Below, piece by piece: positions 7,616 to 16,837 of a stretch of DNA of 64,000 bases. The stretch's first letter is position 1. Each line of letters starts with the position of its first letter. A program made the position numbers and the translations under genes. Below the pieces are notes generated by a model. That model saw only the letters and a list, made by a program, of their open reading frames with translations. It did no database searches and was not told the DNA's origin. The DNA lies in contig NZ_JBHSWJ010000002.1 in NCBI RefSeq assembly GCF_042661605.1, forward strand, positions 372,001 through 436,000. Reading direction: 5' to 3'. The stretch is from Branchiibius cervicis (GTDB lineage: Bacteria; Actinomycetota; Actinomycetes; Actinomycetales; Dermatophilaceae).

Positions 7616-8976
7616 ATGGCGATCACCAAGAAGTCCGCGACCTCCTACCGCTGCAGTGAGTGCGGTTGGACCGCCATCAAGTGGGTGGGTCGGTGCGGAG
7701 AGTGCCAGGCGTGGGGGACCGTCGCCGAGGTCGGTGCTGTGATCGCCCGTACGCCGCCTGCCACCGTGATCGAGCAGCCCGCGGTCCCGATCGGCTCGGT
7801 GGATCTGCTCGCCAGCGCGGCGGTTCCGACCGGTGTCGGCGAGTTCGACCGGGTGCTCGGCGGTGGCTTGGTGCCGGGCTCGGTGGTGCTGGTGGCCGGC
7901 GAGCCGGGGATTGGCAAATCCACCCTGCTGCTGGACGTGTCGGCGCGGGTAGCGCGGTGCGGCCAGCGGGCGCTGTACGTCTCCGGTGAGGAGTCGGCCG
8001 GGCAGGTGCGCTCGCGGGCCGAGCGGATCGATGCCGTGGCGCCGGAGTTGTATCTGGCCAGCGAGACCGACCTGGCGACGGTGTTGGCGCAGATCGATGC
8101 GGTGTCGCCGTCGCTGCTGGTGGTGGACTCGGTGCAAACGGTCGCCTCGTCCTCGATCGAAGGCGCCGCGGGCAACGTCTCGCAGGTGCGGGAGGTCGCG
8201 GCCTCGATCATCTCGGTGGCCAAGAAGCGCGGGATCGCGGTGCTGCTGATCGGGCACGTCACCAAGGACGGCTCGATTGCCGGGCCGCGGACCCTGGAGC
8301 ACCTGGTCGATGTGGTCATCCAGTTCGAGGGGAGCGACATTCGCGGCTGCGGCTGGTGCGGGCGGTCAAGAACCGCTTCGGAGCCACCGACGAGGTCGGT
8401 TGCTTCGATCTGACCGACGAAGGGATCGTCGGGCTGCCGGACCCCAGCGGCCTGTTCCTCTCCCACGGCGACCGCGTCGCCGGAAGTTGCGTGACGGTCG
8501 CGTTGGAGGGTCGGCGGCCGCTGGTCACCGAGGTGCAGTCACTGCTGGTGAAGGGCAACGGGGGATCTCCACGGCGGACAGTAAGCGGGATCGAATCTGC
8601 CCGGGTGGCAATGATTCTCGCCGTCCTGACCAGTCGGGTACGGCTGCCGTTGGGCGATCACGACAGTTACATCTCGACCGTGGGCGGCGCCCAGTTGCGT
8701 GAGCCGGCTGCTGACCTTGCGGTGGCCCTCGCCGTGGCGTCGGCGTCTCTCGATCGTCCGCTCGGCAAGGGCGTGGTGGCGTTCGGTGAGGTGGGCTTGT
8801 CCGGTGAGGTACGTCCGGTAGGCGGCGTCGAGCGGCGCGTGGCGGAGGCGGCGCGGATCGGCTTCGATCACGCGATCGTCCCGGCCGGCAGTATGCGGCG
8901 GGATCGAATTCCCTCCGGGGTCAAGGTGACTGAGGCCGATCACCTGTTCCGTGCGCTCGCGGTGATCACCGGATGA
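7616..8976 (+). CDS. radA: RadA, DNA repair ATPase (frame broken by one base)
   Basis: A RecA-like branch-migration helicase of recombination. N-terminal zinc finger CSECGWTAIKWVGRCGEC, Walker A GEPGIGKST (about residue 99), RadA-specific VKNRFGATDE, and a C-terminal Lon-protease-like domain with GGAQLREPAADLAVALAVAS. The frame is lost at 8329-8332, where GAGGGGAGC should have five G; restored, it reads FEGERHSRLRLVRAVKNRFG and totals 453 residues, normal for RadA. The start ATG 7616 is fixed by the zinc finger and by the -10 box 7 bases upstream. Divergent from disA; it ends 7 bases from a convergent gene. Confidence 0.93.
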
Positions 8977-8983
8977 CGCGGGG

Positions 8984-9574
8984 TCATGGGTTTGGCATGG
9001 TCCAGTTCTGCCACGGCTGTGGCGGCGGGTAGGCGCTCCAGTCCGAGATAGGCGACACCTTGGTCACTGTGCGCAAAGCATCCGGTGTCCCGGCGACGAA
9101 GACGGCCACCTCGCTGCCGACGGTGAGGTGCACCTGGAAACCGAGGGCCTCGAAAAGGTGGCTCGACCCGGCGAGGTCCACGTGCGGGAACCCGTCGGTG
9201 CCCTGCCACGACTCAGCAGAACTGGCTTGTTGCGTGATGGCCAGCATGGTGTCGATCCCGACCGCGTCCGGCGGGTCGTCGGCGTAGTCCAGAAGTTGAA
9301 ACATGAGCTCTGCTCCGCGATCCCAGATCGACATGAATCGATCGGTGAGAAGACTGGTCCGGACGATCACGAGAGTGCCGGCGTCTCGTGAGCCGAGGGT
9401 CATCGTCACTGAGTCGACCGCTTCGCCGCCGGCACCGCTGAAGGAAGTGATGCGACGCTCAACCAACGGGTCCGCGGTGAAGGCCTCCCACGGTGTGAAC
9501 TCGGGGTCACGGAACGACGCTGCGGGCATCCCGCATTCTGACAGCTGATGTTGCTTCGGGGTGGGTTGTGGCAT
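8984..9574 (-). CDS. Hypothetical protein
   Basis: 196 residues from ATG 9574. No family recognised and no signal peptide or membrane span. The mid region has a regular beta-rich pattern (SVTMTLGSRDAGTLVIVRTS) and the C-terminus is Trp/Pro rich (YPPPQPWQNWTMPNP). It starts 20 bases after the stop of the membrane protein gene and appears to be the last gene of a four-gene minus-strand unit beginning at 11721. Confidence 0.55.
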   Translation of the reverse strand: MPQPTPKQHQLSECGMPAASFRDPEFTPWEAFTADPLVERRITSFSGAGGEAVDSVTMTLGSRDAGTLVIVRTSLLTDRFMSIWDRGAELMFQLLDYADDPPDAVGIDTMLAITQQASSAESWQGTDGFPHVDLAGSSHLFEALGFQVHLTVGSEVAVFVAGTPDALRTVTKVSPISDWSAYPPPQPWQNWTMPNP

Positions 9575-9594
9575 GTGGTCGCCCAGCCGCCGCC

Positions 9595-10227
9595 TCAGCA
9601 ACTGCGTAGGCGTGGGTCGGTCGTCCCTGTCGGGCCGTCCGGTCCCACCTGCAGCGGCACGCGCTCTCCGCTGATAGTGAATTCGATCAGTGAGTCCGAC
9701 ATCCACTGGGCACCGGTGTACTCCAGGTAGTCCCCGTTGATGCAGCCGATGTCCCAATACTTGGCGGTCAAGCCGGAGGTCTGCTCCAGACGCACCGGCC
9801 AGATCGGGTCGATCATTGCGGCGTCGTTCTCGACGATCAGGACTGTGGACGAGTCCGGTGACAGCAGCCGGCGATCAGGCATGCCGGTGCCCGAAGTGAC
9901 GAGCAGATAGAGAGGCGTCGCCACGACCAGCGCGATCGAGCAGACCGCGCCGAGCACGTACCCACCGATCCGCCAGTGCGCGCCGAGCGCGATCAACCAG
10001 CCGACCAGCAATGCCGCCGCAAGGACTGTCAGGGGCACCGGCCGGGCGGCCGATCGCAGGATCACCAGCCCGAAATCCTCGAACCACAGGAAACACGCGG
10101 TCAGGGCAAGCAACGTCATCGCCGCGAACGCCACGCCCAGCGTCCGCCGCAGCCACCGCGGTGCAGGGCTCAACCACGATTGCTGATGCCACGCCCGCTG
10201 TAGCGGCGGGGCACTGGGAGCGCCCAT
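9595..10227 (-). CDS. Hypothetical membrane protein with three predicted spans
   Basis: 210 residues from ATG 10227. Hydrophobic segments are seen at about residues 25-47 (TLGVAFAAMTLLALTACFLW), 57-75 (LTVLAAALLVGWLIALGA) and 80-102, followed by a soluble C-terminal half that is likely outside the membrane (IENDAAMIDPIWPVRLEQ, WDIGCINGDYLEYTG). No family recognised. It begins 14 bases after the methyltransferase stop, consistent with one operon. Confidence 0.6.
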   Translation of the reverse strand: MGAPSAPPLQRAWHQQSWLSPAPRWLRRTLGVAFAAMTLLALTACFLWFEDFGLVILRSAARPVPLTVLAAALLVGWLIALGAHWRIGGYVLGAVCSIALVVATPLYLLVTSGTGMPDRRLLSPDSSTVLIVENDAAMIDPIWPVRLEQTSGLTAKYWDIGCINGDYLEYTGAQWMSDSLIEFTISGERVPLQVGPDGPTGTTDPRLRSC

Positions 10228-10241
10228 GGAGGCAGTCTTGC

Positions 10242-10930
10242 TCAGTACCGCTTGTGACGCACGTAGACGGCGTAGTCGACGCCGGTGCCTTCGTGGGAGG
10301 CCAGGATCTGCGCGGCGTGCCGGGTCGCGAACTCGATGCCGACCACCGCTTCGAAGTCCTCGCGACTGTCGAACTGCCAGCGCATGAGCACCGGGGTCGA
10401 GGTCCAACCCTGCCGTGCCCAGAAGCGCTCGACGCCGGCCGGATCGTACGCCGGCAGCGACGCTGCGAACCAGCCGCCGAAGGTGGAGCGGGAGGCGTCG
10501 TTGTCGATCACGAACGCCACGCCACCGGGTGCCATGACCCGGTCCAGTTCGGCCAGCCCTGGTTCGCAGCCGGCCCCGAAGAAGTAGGCCCATCGGTTGT
10601 GCATGACGTCGATCGAGGCGTCCTCCACTGGCAACGACTCCGCCCCGCCGAGGCGGACGTCCACGTTCGGCAGATCGGCGACGCGGGCCTGCGCCAGCCG
10701 GACCAGCGGCTCGTGGGGTTCCACGCCGATCACCGACGATGCGGTGGAGGCGAGCAACGGCAGGTGGAAACCCGTGCCGCAGCCGATATCGAGCACCCGC
10801 GCACCGTCCCAGGACTGCACCGAGCGCATTGCGTCCCAGATCAACCCGTCGGGATCGACCCCCGGTTCTCGATCTCATACAACTCCGGGGTGTTCCAGAT
10901 GTTCGGTGAAGGGATCGGTTGGAAGCTCAC
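10242..10930 (-). CDS. SAM-dependent methyltransferase, class I (frame broken by one base)
   Basis: A methyltransferase of the UbiE/type-11 group: SAM motif I VLDIGCGTGFHLPLL, acidic end of strand 2 in VIGVEPHEPLV, motif near VRLGGAESLPVEDASIDVM. Substrate unknown. GTG 10930 overlaps the preceding stop (GTGA). The first 23 codons (SFQPIPSPNIWNTPELYEIE) run into a break at 10859-10863, where five C (plus strand) should be six; with it the protein is 229 residues and continues as ENRGVDPDGLIWDAM. Read literally, an internal start at 10844 would remove the N-terminal substrate cap. Confidence 0.8.
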
Positions 10931-11721
10931 AGTTCCTCCGCAGCAAGGGTCGCCGGATGTACCAGCAGGGGCAGCAGCGGCCGGCCCGCCGGGCCGGCCG
11001 CGACCGTGGCCGCCACCTGCAGAAGGTGCGCTTCGCAGTATCCCGCCAGCACGTCGTACGCCGATCGGCCCATCAACCGGACCAGCTCGCCCCGGCTACC
11101 GAGGTAGACCGGCTCGGCGCCGACGTGTGCTTCGGGATTTCCCGAGCAGTACCAGTCCAGGTCGTGGCCGCCCGGGCCCCACCCTCGGCGGTCGTATTCG
11201 CCGATGCTGATCTCCAGGTAGGACGTCTCGTCGGTGAGTTCGACGGTGCGGAAGGTACGCCGGATCGGCAACTGCCAGCACACGTCCGGCTTCGTCTCGT
11301 GCGGTTCCAGGCCGAGGTCGCCGGCCAGGTGGTGCAGTGCGCAGCCGCCACCGCCAGCGAAGTCGGGGGAGTTGAGGAAGATGCACGCCCCGTCGACGAC
11401 CCGCGTCTTGGTCGCGTCGTCCTCGGGCTGGGTCCAGCCCTTCTTGCGGTGGCCCTTGCGGTACTTCTCCCACCGCGCCGGCGTCAGCTGGTCGACGAAG
11501 CTCGCGGTGTGTTTGAGGTCCTTCTTGCCGCTGAAGTGCGCTCCGAGGGTGCAGCACCCCGCATCGGGCGCGGTCGCATAGATCCCTTGGCAGCCCCGCC
11601 CGAAGATGCAGGTCCACGACGACGTCAACCAGGTCAGGTCGCACCGGAAGCGCTCGGCCGGGTCGTCGGGATTGGTGAATTCGACCCAGGTGCGGGGAGT
11701 ATCCAGCGGGGTCTCGGTCAC
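10927..11721 (-). CDS. Conserved actinobacterial Cys-rich protein (Rv0495c-like)
   Basis: 264 residues, unknown function. The N-terminal half carries closely spaced Cys residues: TCIFGRGCQGIY, GCCTLGAHF, VVDGACIFLN, GCALHHLAG and VCWQLP, suggesting a metal or Fe-S site. I recall the same pattern in M. tuberculosis Rv0495c, which likewise sits divergent from ppx. GTG 11721 is preceded by TACAAT at 6 bases, a strong leaderless promoter. It leads the unit with the methyltransferase, the membrane protein and the hypothetical gene. Confidence 0.8.
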   Translation of the reverse strand: MTETPLDTPRTWVEFTNPDDPAERFRCDLTWLTSSWTCIFGRGCQGIYATAPDAGCCTLGAHFSGKKDLKHTASFVDQLTPARWEKYRKGHRKKGWTQPEDDATKTRVVDGACIFLNSPDFAGGGGCALHHLAGDLGLEPHETKPDVCWQLPIRRTFRTVELTDETSYLEISIGEYDRRGWGPGGHDLDWYCSGNPEAHVGAEPVYLGSRGELVRLMGRSAYDVLAGYCEAHLLQVAATVAAGPAGRPLLPLLVHPATLAAEEL

Positions 11722-11727
11722 GCAGGG

Positions 11728-11733
11728 ATTGTA
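11728..11733 (-). promoter_or_regulatory. -10 box of the leaderless Rv0495c-like operon
   Basis: Minus-strand TACAAT, 6 bases before GTG 11721. The opposing ppx -10 box is only 8 bases away. Confidence 0.55.
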
Positions 11734-11741
11734 GGTGTCGC

Positions 11742-11747
11742 TACCGT
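11742..11747 (+). promoter_or_regulatory. -10 box of leaderless ppx mRNA
   Basis: TACCGT, 6 bases before ATG 11754, inside a 32-base divergent intergenic region. Confidence 0.5.
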
Positions 11748-11753
11748 TGCGTC

Positions 11754-12674
11754 ATGCGCCTCGGGGTCATCGACGTCGGCTCCAACACCGTCCATCTGCT
11801 CGTGGTGGATGCTCACGAGGGCGCGCATCCCACTCCTGCGTCCTCGCACAAGCAAGAACTGCGGCTGTCCGAGCACGTCCTGCCCGACGGCCGGATCGGG
11901 CCCGAAGGCGTCGAACGGTTGACCCGGTTCGTCGGCGAGTGCCTGCAGATCGCGGAGGACAACGGGGTCGAGGAGATGCTGGCCTTCGCCACCAGCGCGA
12001 TCCGCGAAGCGCCCAACGGCGACGAGGTCCTGCGACACGTCGAAGAGCAGACCGGTGTCCGGCTGAAGGTGCTGTCCGGATCCTCGGAGTCGCGCCTTAC
12101 CTTCTTGGCCGTCCGGCGGTGGTTCGGCTGGTCGGCCGGGCGCGTACTGATGATCGACATCGGCGGCGGTTCGCTCGAACTCGCCGCGGGCATCGACGAG
12201 GATCCGGACGTCGCCATCAGCCTGCCGCTCGGCGCGGGTCGCCTGACCCTCGATCTGCCCGGTGACCCGCCCGACGCCCAAGTGATCCGCGACGTACGCC
12301 GACGGGTGCGTTCCCAGATCGCCAAGGTCGTGCGGGACGTGTCCAAGGTGGGCGCTCCCGACCAGGCGGTGGGCACCAGCAAGACCATCCGGTCCCTCGC
12401 CCGGATCTGCGGTGCGGCGCCCAGAGCCGAGGGCGCGTACGTCGAGCGCACCCTGGCGCTGGACGACCTGCGTGAGTTGGTGGGCCGGCTGGGGTCGATG
12501 ACGATCGCGGAACGTACCGGGCTGCCCGGTGTCTCCAGCAGTCGCGCGCCGCAACTGCTCGCCGGGGCGATCGCGGTCGAGGCGGCGATGGATCTGCTCG
12601 GTGTCGACCGACTCACACTGTGCCCGTGGGCGTTGCGGGAAGGGATCATCCTGCGGCGGCTGGACAGCCTGTGA
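11754..12674 (+). CDS. ppx: Ppx/GppA-family exopolyphosphatase
   Basis: 306 residues of the ASKHA fold; hydrolyses inorganic polyphosphate and/or pppGpp. Phosphate-1 loop VIDVGSNTVHLLVVDA at the N-terminus, the conserved ATSAIREAPN, and the phosphate-2 loop MIDIGGGSLELAAG with the usual catalytic Glu. It is the short form without the C-terminal HD-like domain, as in mycobacterial Ppx1. Its stop overlaps the next gene's GTG. Confidence 0.9.
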   Translation: MRLGVIDVGSNTVHLLVVDAHEGAHPTPASSHKQELRLSEHVLPDGRIGPEGVERLTRFVGECLQIAEDNGVEEMLAFATSAIREAPNGDEVLRHVEEQTGVRLKVLSGSSESRLTFLAVRRWFGWSAGRVLMIDIGGGSLELAAGIDEDPDVAISLPLGAGRLTLDLPGDPPDAQVIRDVRRRVRSQIAKVVRDVSKVGAPDQAVGTSKTIRSLARICGAAPRAEGAYVERTLALDDLRELVGRLGSMTIAERTGLPGVSSSRAPQLLAGAIAVEAAMDLLGVDRLTLCPWALREGIILRRLDSL

Positions 12675-13447
12675 CCATCGCCCTGTCGACCGCTTCGGTC
12701 TACCCGCTCGGCGCGGCGGCCGCGTTCGATCTGGCGGCCCGGCTCGGTTACGACGGGGTCGAGGTCATGGTGACCACCGAACCGGTCACCCAGGAATCCG
12801 GTGCGCTCGCGGCGCTCGCAGAGCACTACGGCACGCCGGTCACCTCGATCCACGCGCCGACTCTGCTACTCACGCAGCGGGTTTGGGGCACCGAACCGTG
12901 GGACAAGGTCGACAACTCCATCCAGCTCGCGGCCGACCTGGGGGCGGACACCGTCGTCGTGCACCCGCCGTTCCGCTGGCAGCGGGGCTACGCGGAGTCG
13001 TTCGTGGAGGGGGTAGCCGATCGCGAGGAGGCGACCGGGGTCGCGGTCGCGGTGGAGAACATGTTCCCGTGGCGGGCGCGCAACCGGGAGTTGCAGGCCT
13101 ACCTGCCGGACTGGGATCCGACGCCGCTGCCCTACGCCAACGTCACCCTCGATCTATCGCACACGGCGACCGCCGGCTCGGACGCGCTGGCCATGGTCGC
13201 GGCGCTCGGGGAGAGATTGCGCCACTTGCACCTGGCCGACGGCTCCGGCTCGTTCAAGGACGAACATCTCGTGCCGGGACGCGGCGGGCAGCCGTGCGCC
13301 GAGGTGCTGGAAACCCTCGCCAGCGACGGGTTCAGCGGCACGGTCGTCGCCGAGATCGCCACCCGTAAAGCATCCGACTCCGAGCGGGAAGCGTTGTTGG
13401 CGGAGACCCTCGCCTTCGCGAGGTTGAATTTTGCGGCACCGCGATAA
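12671..13447 (+). CDS. Sugar phosphate isomerase/epimerase-like TIM-barrel protein
   Basis: 258 residues, AP-endonuclease-2/xylose-isomerase-like barrel. Visible metal-site elements are TSIHAPTLL, VVHPPFRWQ, the Glu of VAVENMFPW, the Asp of LDLSHTAT, and HLHLADGSGSFKDEHLVPG. GTG 12671 overlaps the ppx stop (GTGA). The same ppx-isomerase pairing occurs in mycobacteria. The physiological substrate is unknown. A 7-bp hairpin overlaps its stop codon. Confidence 0.82.
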   Translation: MTIALSTASVYPLGAAAAFDLAARLGYDGVEVMVTTEPVTQESGALAALAEHYGTPVTSIHAPTLLLTQRVWGTEPWDKVDNSIQLAADLGADTVVVHPPFRWQRGYAESFVEGVADREEATGVAVAVENMFPWRARNRELQAYLPDWDPTPLPYANVTLDLSHTATAGSDALAMVAALGERLRHLHLADGSGSFKDEHLVPGRGGQPCAEVLETLASDGFSGTVVAEIATRKASDSEREALLAETLAFARLNFAAPR

Positions 13448-13460
13448 GCGGTGTTATCGC
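13441..13460. other. Hairpin over the isomerase stop codon
   Basis: GCGATAA, six bases, TTATCGC: a perfect 7-bp stem containing the TAA stop. It could be a weak terminator or an operator for the following operon; no T-run follows. Confidence 0.35.
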
Positions 13461-13489
13461 CAGGCAACCCGCCAGAAACACGGATTGGC

Positions 13490-13495
13490 TAAGTT
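13490..13495 (+). promoter_or_regulatory. -10 box of the leaderless ATP-grasp operon
   Basis: TAAGTT, 6 bases before GTG 13502. Confidence 0.4.
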
Positions 13496-13501
13496 CGTGT
13501 T

Positions 13502-15069
13502 GTGAAGCAATCGTTCGAGGACTATCAGTGTCGTCCCGCCACGTTCGATGAGATGTTCGACGGCTCGCAGGTGCGCGAGGAGTACCGCGGCGTCCAGCGG
13601 CAGATTGCCCGCCTGACCCCTCAGGAACTGCGCCAGCGCGCCGACCACCTCTCCAAGTCCTATATCGACCAGGGCGTCACCTTCGATATCGGCGGTGAGG
13701 AACGCCCGTTCCCGCTCGACATCGTCCCGCGCCTCATCGACGGCGCGACGTGGTCCAGCGTCGAGGCCGGCGTCGCCCAGCGGGTCCGCGCCCTGGAAGC
13801 CTTCCTCGCCGACATCTACGGCGAGGGTCAGGTCTTCCTCGACGGCGTCATTCCCCGGCGCGTGGTGACCAGTAGTCCGCACTTCCTGCGGGTCGCCAAG
13901 GGCATCCAGCCCCCGGCAAGGTCCGCGTCCACGTAGCGGGAATCGACCTGATCCGGGACGCCAACGGCGACTTCCGGGTCCTTGAGGACAACGTCCGGAT
14001 TCCCTCCGGCGTTTCTTATGTCATGACCAACCGGCGTGCCATGTCCGCCGCGCTGCCGGAGGTGTTCGCCCACCACCGCATCCGCCCCGTGTCGCAGTAC
14101 CCCGCGAAACTGCTTGCCGCGCTGCGGAATTGCGCACCCAGCGGGGTTAGCGACCCGACGGTCGTCGTGCTCACCCCGGGCGCCTACAACTCAGCGTACT
14201 TCGAGCACGCTCTGCTGGCGCGATTGATGGGCGTGCGCCTGGTGGAGGGCGGCGACCTGGTCGCCCAGAACGGCCGGGTCCACGTACGTACGACGCACGG
14301 CCTGCACCCCGTCGATGTCATCTACCGCCGGGTGGACGATGAATTCATCGATCCGGTTCATTTCAAGCGGGACTCGGTACTCGGCGTACCCGGTCTGCTG
14401 AATGCGGCCAGAGCCGGCAACGTCACGGTCGCCAACGCGGTCGGCAACGGGGTGGCCGATGACAAGTTGGTCTACACCTACGTGCCCGACCTGATCCGCT
14501 ACTACCTCGGCCAGGAACCGATCCTGAAGAACGTCGACACCTGGCGGATGGAGGACCCGGCTCATCGGGCCGAGGTGCTGCCCCGGTTGCACGAGCTGGT
14601 CGTCAAGCCGGTCGACGGTGCCGGCGGCAAGGGAATCGTCATCGGCCCCAACGCAACTGCCGCCCAGTTGGAGCAGTTGCGGGCCCGGTTGCTGGCCGAC
14701 CCTCGCGGGTGGATCGCGCAGCCGGTGGTGCAGCTGTCGACGGTTCCGACCCTGATCGACAACGACATGGCCCCGCGGCACGTCGATCTGCGGCCGTTCG
14801 CGATCAACGACGGCGAGAAGATCTGGGTCCTTCCCGGTGGCCTGACCCGGGTCGCTCTGCCCGAAGGTGAGTTGATCGTCAACTCCAGCCAGGGCGGCGG
14901 GTCCAAGGACACCTGGGTGCTGGCCGGAGAGGTCGGCGGCGACGTCCCCGAACCCGACACGGCCAGAAGCGGATCCGTGCTGCACCCGGCGCTGCGGGCT
15001 CGGGAGAAGAGGACGGGCATGACCCAGACGATGGGCTCGATGACCCAGACGATGGGAGGGCTGGACTGA
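13502..15069 (+). CDS. Circularly permuted type 2 ATP-grasp protein (frame broken by one base)
   Basis: A predicted peptide-bond (amidoligase-like) enzyme of the DUF404/DUF407 family. Seen are the N-terminal FDEMFDGSQVREEY, FDIGGEERPFPLDIVPR, RVLEDNVRIPSGVSYV and the ATP-grasp half LVVKPVDGAGGKGIVIGP. The frame slips at 13910-13914, where five C should be six; with it GIQPPGKVRVHVAGIDLIRD joins both halves into 522 residues, the usual length. The tail contains a 21-base tandem duplication coding MTQTMGSMTQTMG. The stop overlaps the next ATG. No substrate is known for the family. Confidence 0.87.
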
Positions 15070-15995
15070 TGCTGAGCCGCATCGCGGAGTCCCTTTTCTG
15101 GATCGGTCGCTACATCGAGCGCATCGAGTGCACCGCGCGCATCCTGGACGTCTACCTGCAGACACTGGTCGAAGACCCCACGATCGACCAGGAAGCCACC
15201 TGCCGGTCGGTGTTGGCGGCGATGGGCATCGAATACGAGGGACCGGTCGACCAGAACGTCATCCTCGAGCAGTTGCTGACCGATCACAGCAGCCCGGCGT
15301 CCATTTCCTACGCGGTGGAGACGACGCGGGAGAACGCCCGCCGCTCGCGCGAGGTCGTCTCGACCGAGGTCTGGGAAGCCATCAACACCACTTACAACGC
15401 GATGGCCGGCGGCGGCTGGGCCCGGATGCGCCCAGCAGATGCGTTCCGCACCGCTCGCGAGCGGGCCAACATGATCTCGGCGCTGATGGACCACACGCAA
15501 AGTCACGACGACGGTTGGCAGTTCACGGTCCTCGGCCGTTACATCGAGCGGGTGGACATGACCTCGCGGTTGATCCTCACGACCACGTATTCCGCCGGTT
15601 CGGCCGCCTCCTGGCAGTTGACGCTGCGGGCCTGCGGTGCGCACCACGCGTTCACACGCACCTACCGTGCGATCGAATCGCCCAGGGCCGCAGCGGAATT
15701 CCTGTTGCTGGACCGGGCCTTCCCGCGATCCATCACCTACGGCCTGAACCAAGCAGCGGCGTGTCTGGAGATCCTGGATCCACGACAGCGACGCATCGGC
15801 TTCGGAAGTGACGCCGCACGCATCATCGGGCAGGCACGGGCGCGTCTGGAGTTCCTGTCCCTGACCGATCTGCTGTCGGACCTACCCGGTGAGATCGACA
15901 CCCTGAAATTGGTCTGCGCCGACGCCACCGATGCCGTGGCCAAGCGCTACTTCGAGGGTGCCGCGGCACCCGAATGGTTGGGAGGAGCGCTGTGA
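15069..15995 (+). CDS. Alpha-E domain protein (DUF403)
   Basis: 308 residues, all-helical. Family motifs: MLSRIAESLFWIGRYIERIE at the N-terminus, a second FTVLGRYIERVDMTSRLIL, and RSREVVSTEVWEAIN. It always travels with the permuted ATP-grasp gene and is thought to be its partner. ATG 15069 overlaps the ATP-grasp stop (TGATG), and its stop overlaps the transglutaminase GTG, so all three are translationally coupled. Confidence 0.92.
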   Translation: MLSRIAESLFWIGRYIERIECTARILDVYLQTLVEDPTIDQEATCRSVLAAMGIEYEGPVDQNVILEQLLTDHSSPASISYAVETTRENARRSREVVSTEVWEAINTTYNAMAGGGWARMRPADAFRTARERANMISALMDHTQSHDDGWQFTVLGRYIERVDMTSRLILTTTYSAGSAASWQLTLRACGAHHAFTRTYRAIESPRAAAEFLLLDRAFPRSITYGLNQAAACLEILDPRQRRIGFGSDAARIIGQARARLEFLSLTDLLSDLPGEIDTLKLVCADATDAVAKRYFEGAAAPEWLGGAL

Positions 15996-16837
15996 GCAGG
16001 ACGCTGCGACTGGTGCACCGCACCGGTTACACCTACAACGGACCGGCGGTCGCGTCGTACAACGAGGCACGCCTGGCGCCCCGCGCGAACTCCGCGCAGA
16101 CCATCCTGCACACCCGATTGGAGGTCACCCCGACCCCGTGGTCGGCGAGCTGGATCGACTACTGGGGTACGGCGGTCACCTCCTTCGAGGTCCACGAACC
16201 GCACGAGGAGCTCAAGGTGGTCTCGATCAGCACGGTCACCGTGGACCGCAAACCGGTCGAGGGCGCGGGAATGACCTGGAATGACTACGCCGACGTCGCG
16301 ATCCGTGATGAGTTCGACGAACTCCTGCAGGACAGCGAGCGCACGGACCCCGGTGAGCAGTTCCTGGCGGCGGTGGGCGAGATACGCGCCGGCAGTGACA
16401 CGCCGGCGCAATTCGTCGAGCAGGTCATCACCATGGTCACCGACCGGGTCGACTACATCCCGGGCCGCACCAGTGCATTGCCGACGGCGGCCGAGGCGTG
16501 GCAGGCGGCGCAGGGCGGGTGCCAGGACATCGCGCACCTGGTGCTGGCCGCGCTGCGATCGCAGGGTATCCCCGCCCGGTACGTGACCGGTTACGTACTG
16601 CCTGATCAGAACACCGAGATCGGGGAGACCATCACGGGATCGTCACATGCGTGGATCGAGTGGTACGACCGCGCGTGGATTGCCTACGACCCGGCCCGGG
16701 CCCAGGTACCCGACGACTTCTTCATCGAGGTCGCGCACGGGCGTGACTACGACGATGTCGCGCCATTGCGCGGCATCTTCACCGGTGCACCCGGTAGCAA
16801 GATGTTCCTGACGGTAGAGATCAGCCGGATCAGCTGA
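15992..16837 (+). CDS. Transglutaminase-like cysteine peptidase family protein
   Basis: 281 residues. N-terminal beta domain (RLVHRTGYTYNGPAVASYNE) then the papain-like core: catalytic Cys in GGCQDIAHLVLAAL (about residue 175), His in SSHAWIEWYD and Asp in WIAYDPARA. GGAGGAGC upstream is a good ribosome site for GTG 15992. It is the third member of the conserved ATP-grasp/alpha-E/transglutaminase operon, proposed (Iyer, Aravind and colleagues) to build or trim a peptide-like tag; the product is unknown. Confidence 0.92.
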   Translation: MSRTLRLVHRTGYTYNGPAVASYNEARLAPRANSAQTILHTRLEVTPTPWSASWIDYWGTAVTSFEVHEPHEELKVVSISTVTVDRKPVEGAGMTWNDYADVAIRDEFDELLQDSERTDPGEQFLAAVGEIRAGSDTPAQFVEQVITMVTDRVDYIPGRTSALPTAAEAWQAAQGGCQDIAHLVLAALRSQGIPARYVTGYVLPDQNTEIGETITGSSHAWIEWYDRAWIAYDPARAQVPDDFFIEVAHGRDYDDVAPLRGIFTGAPGSKMFLTVEISRIS

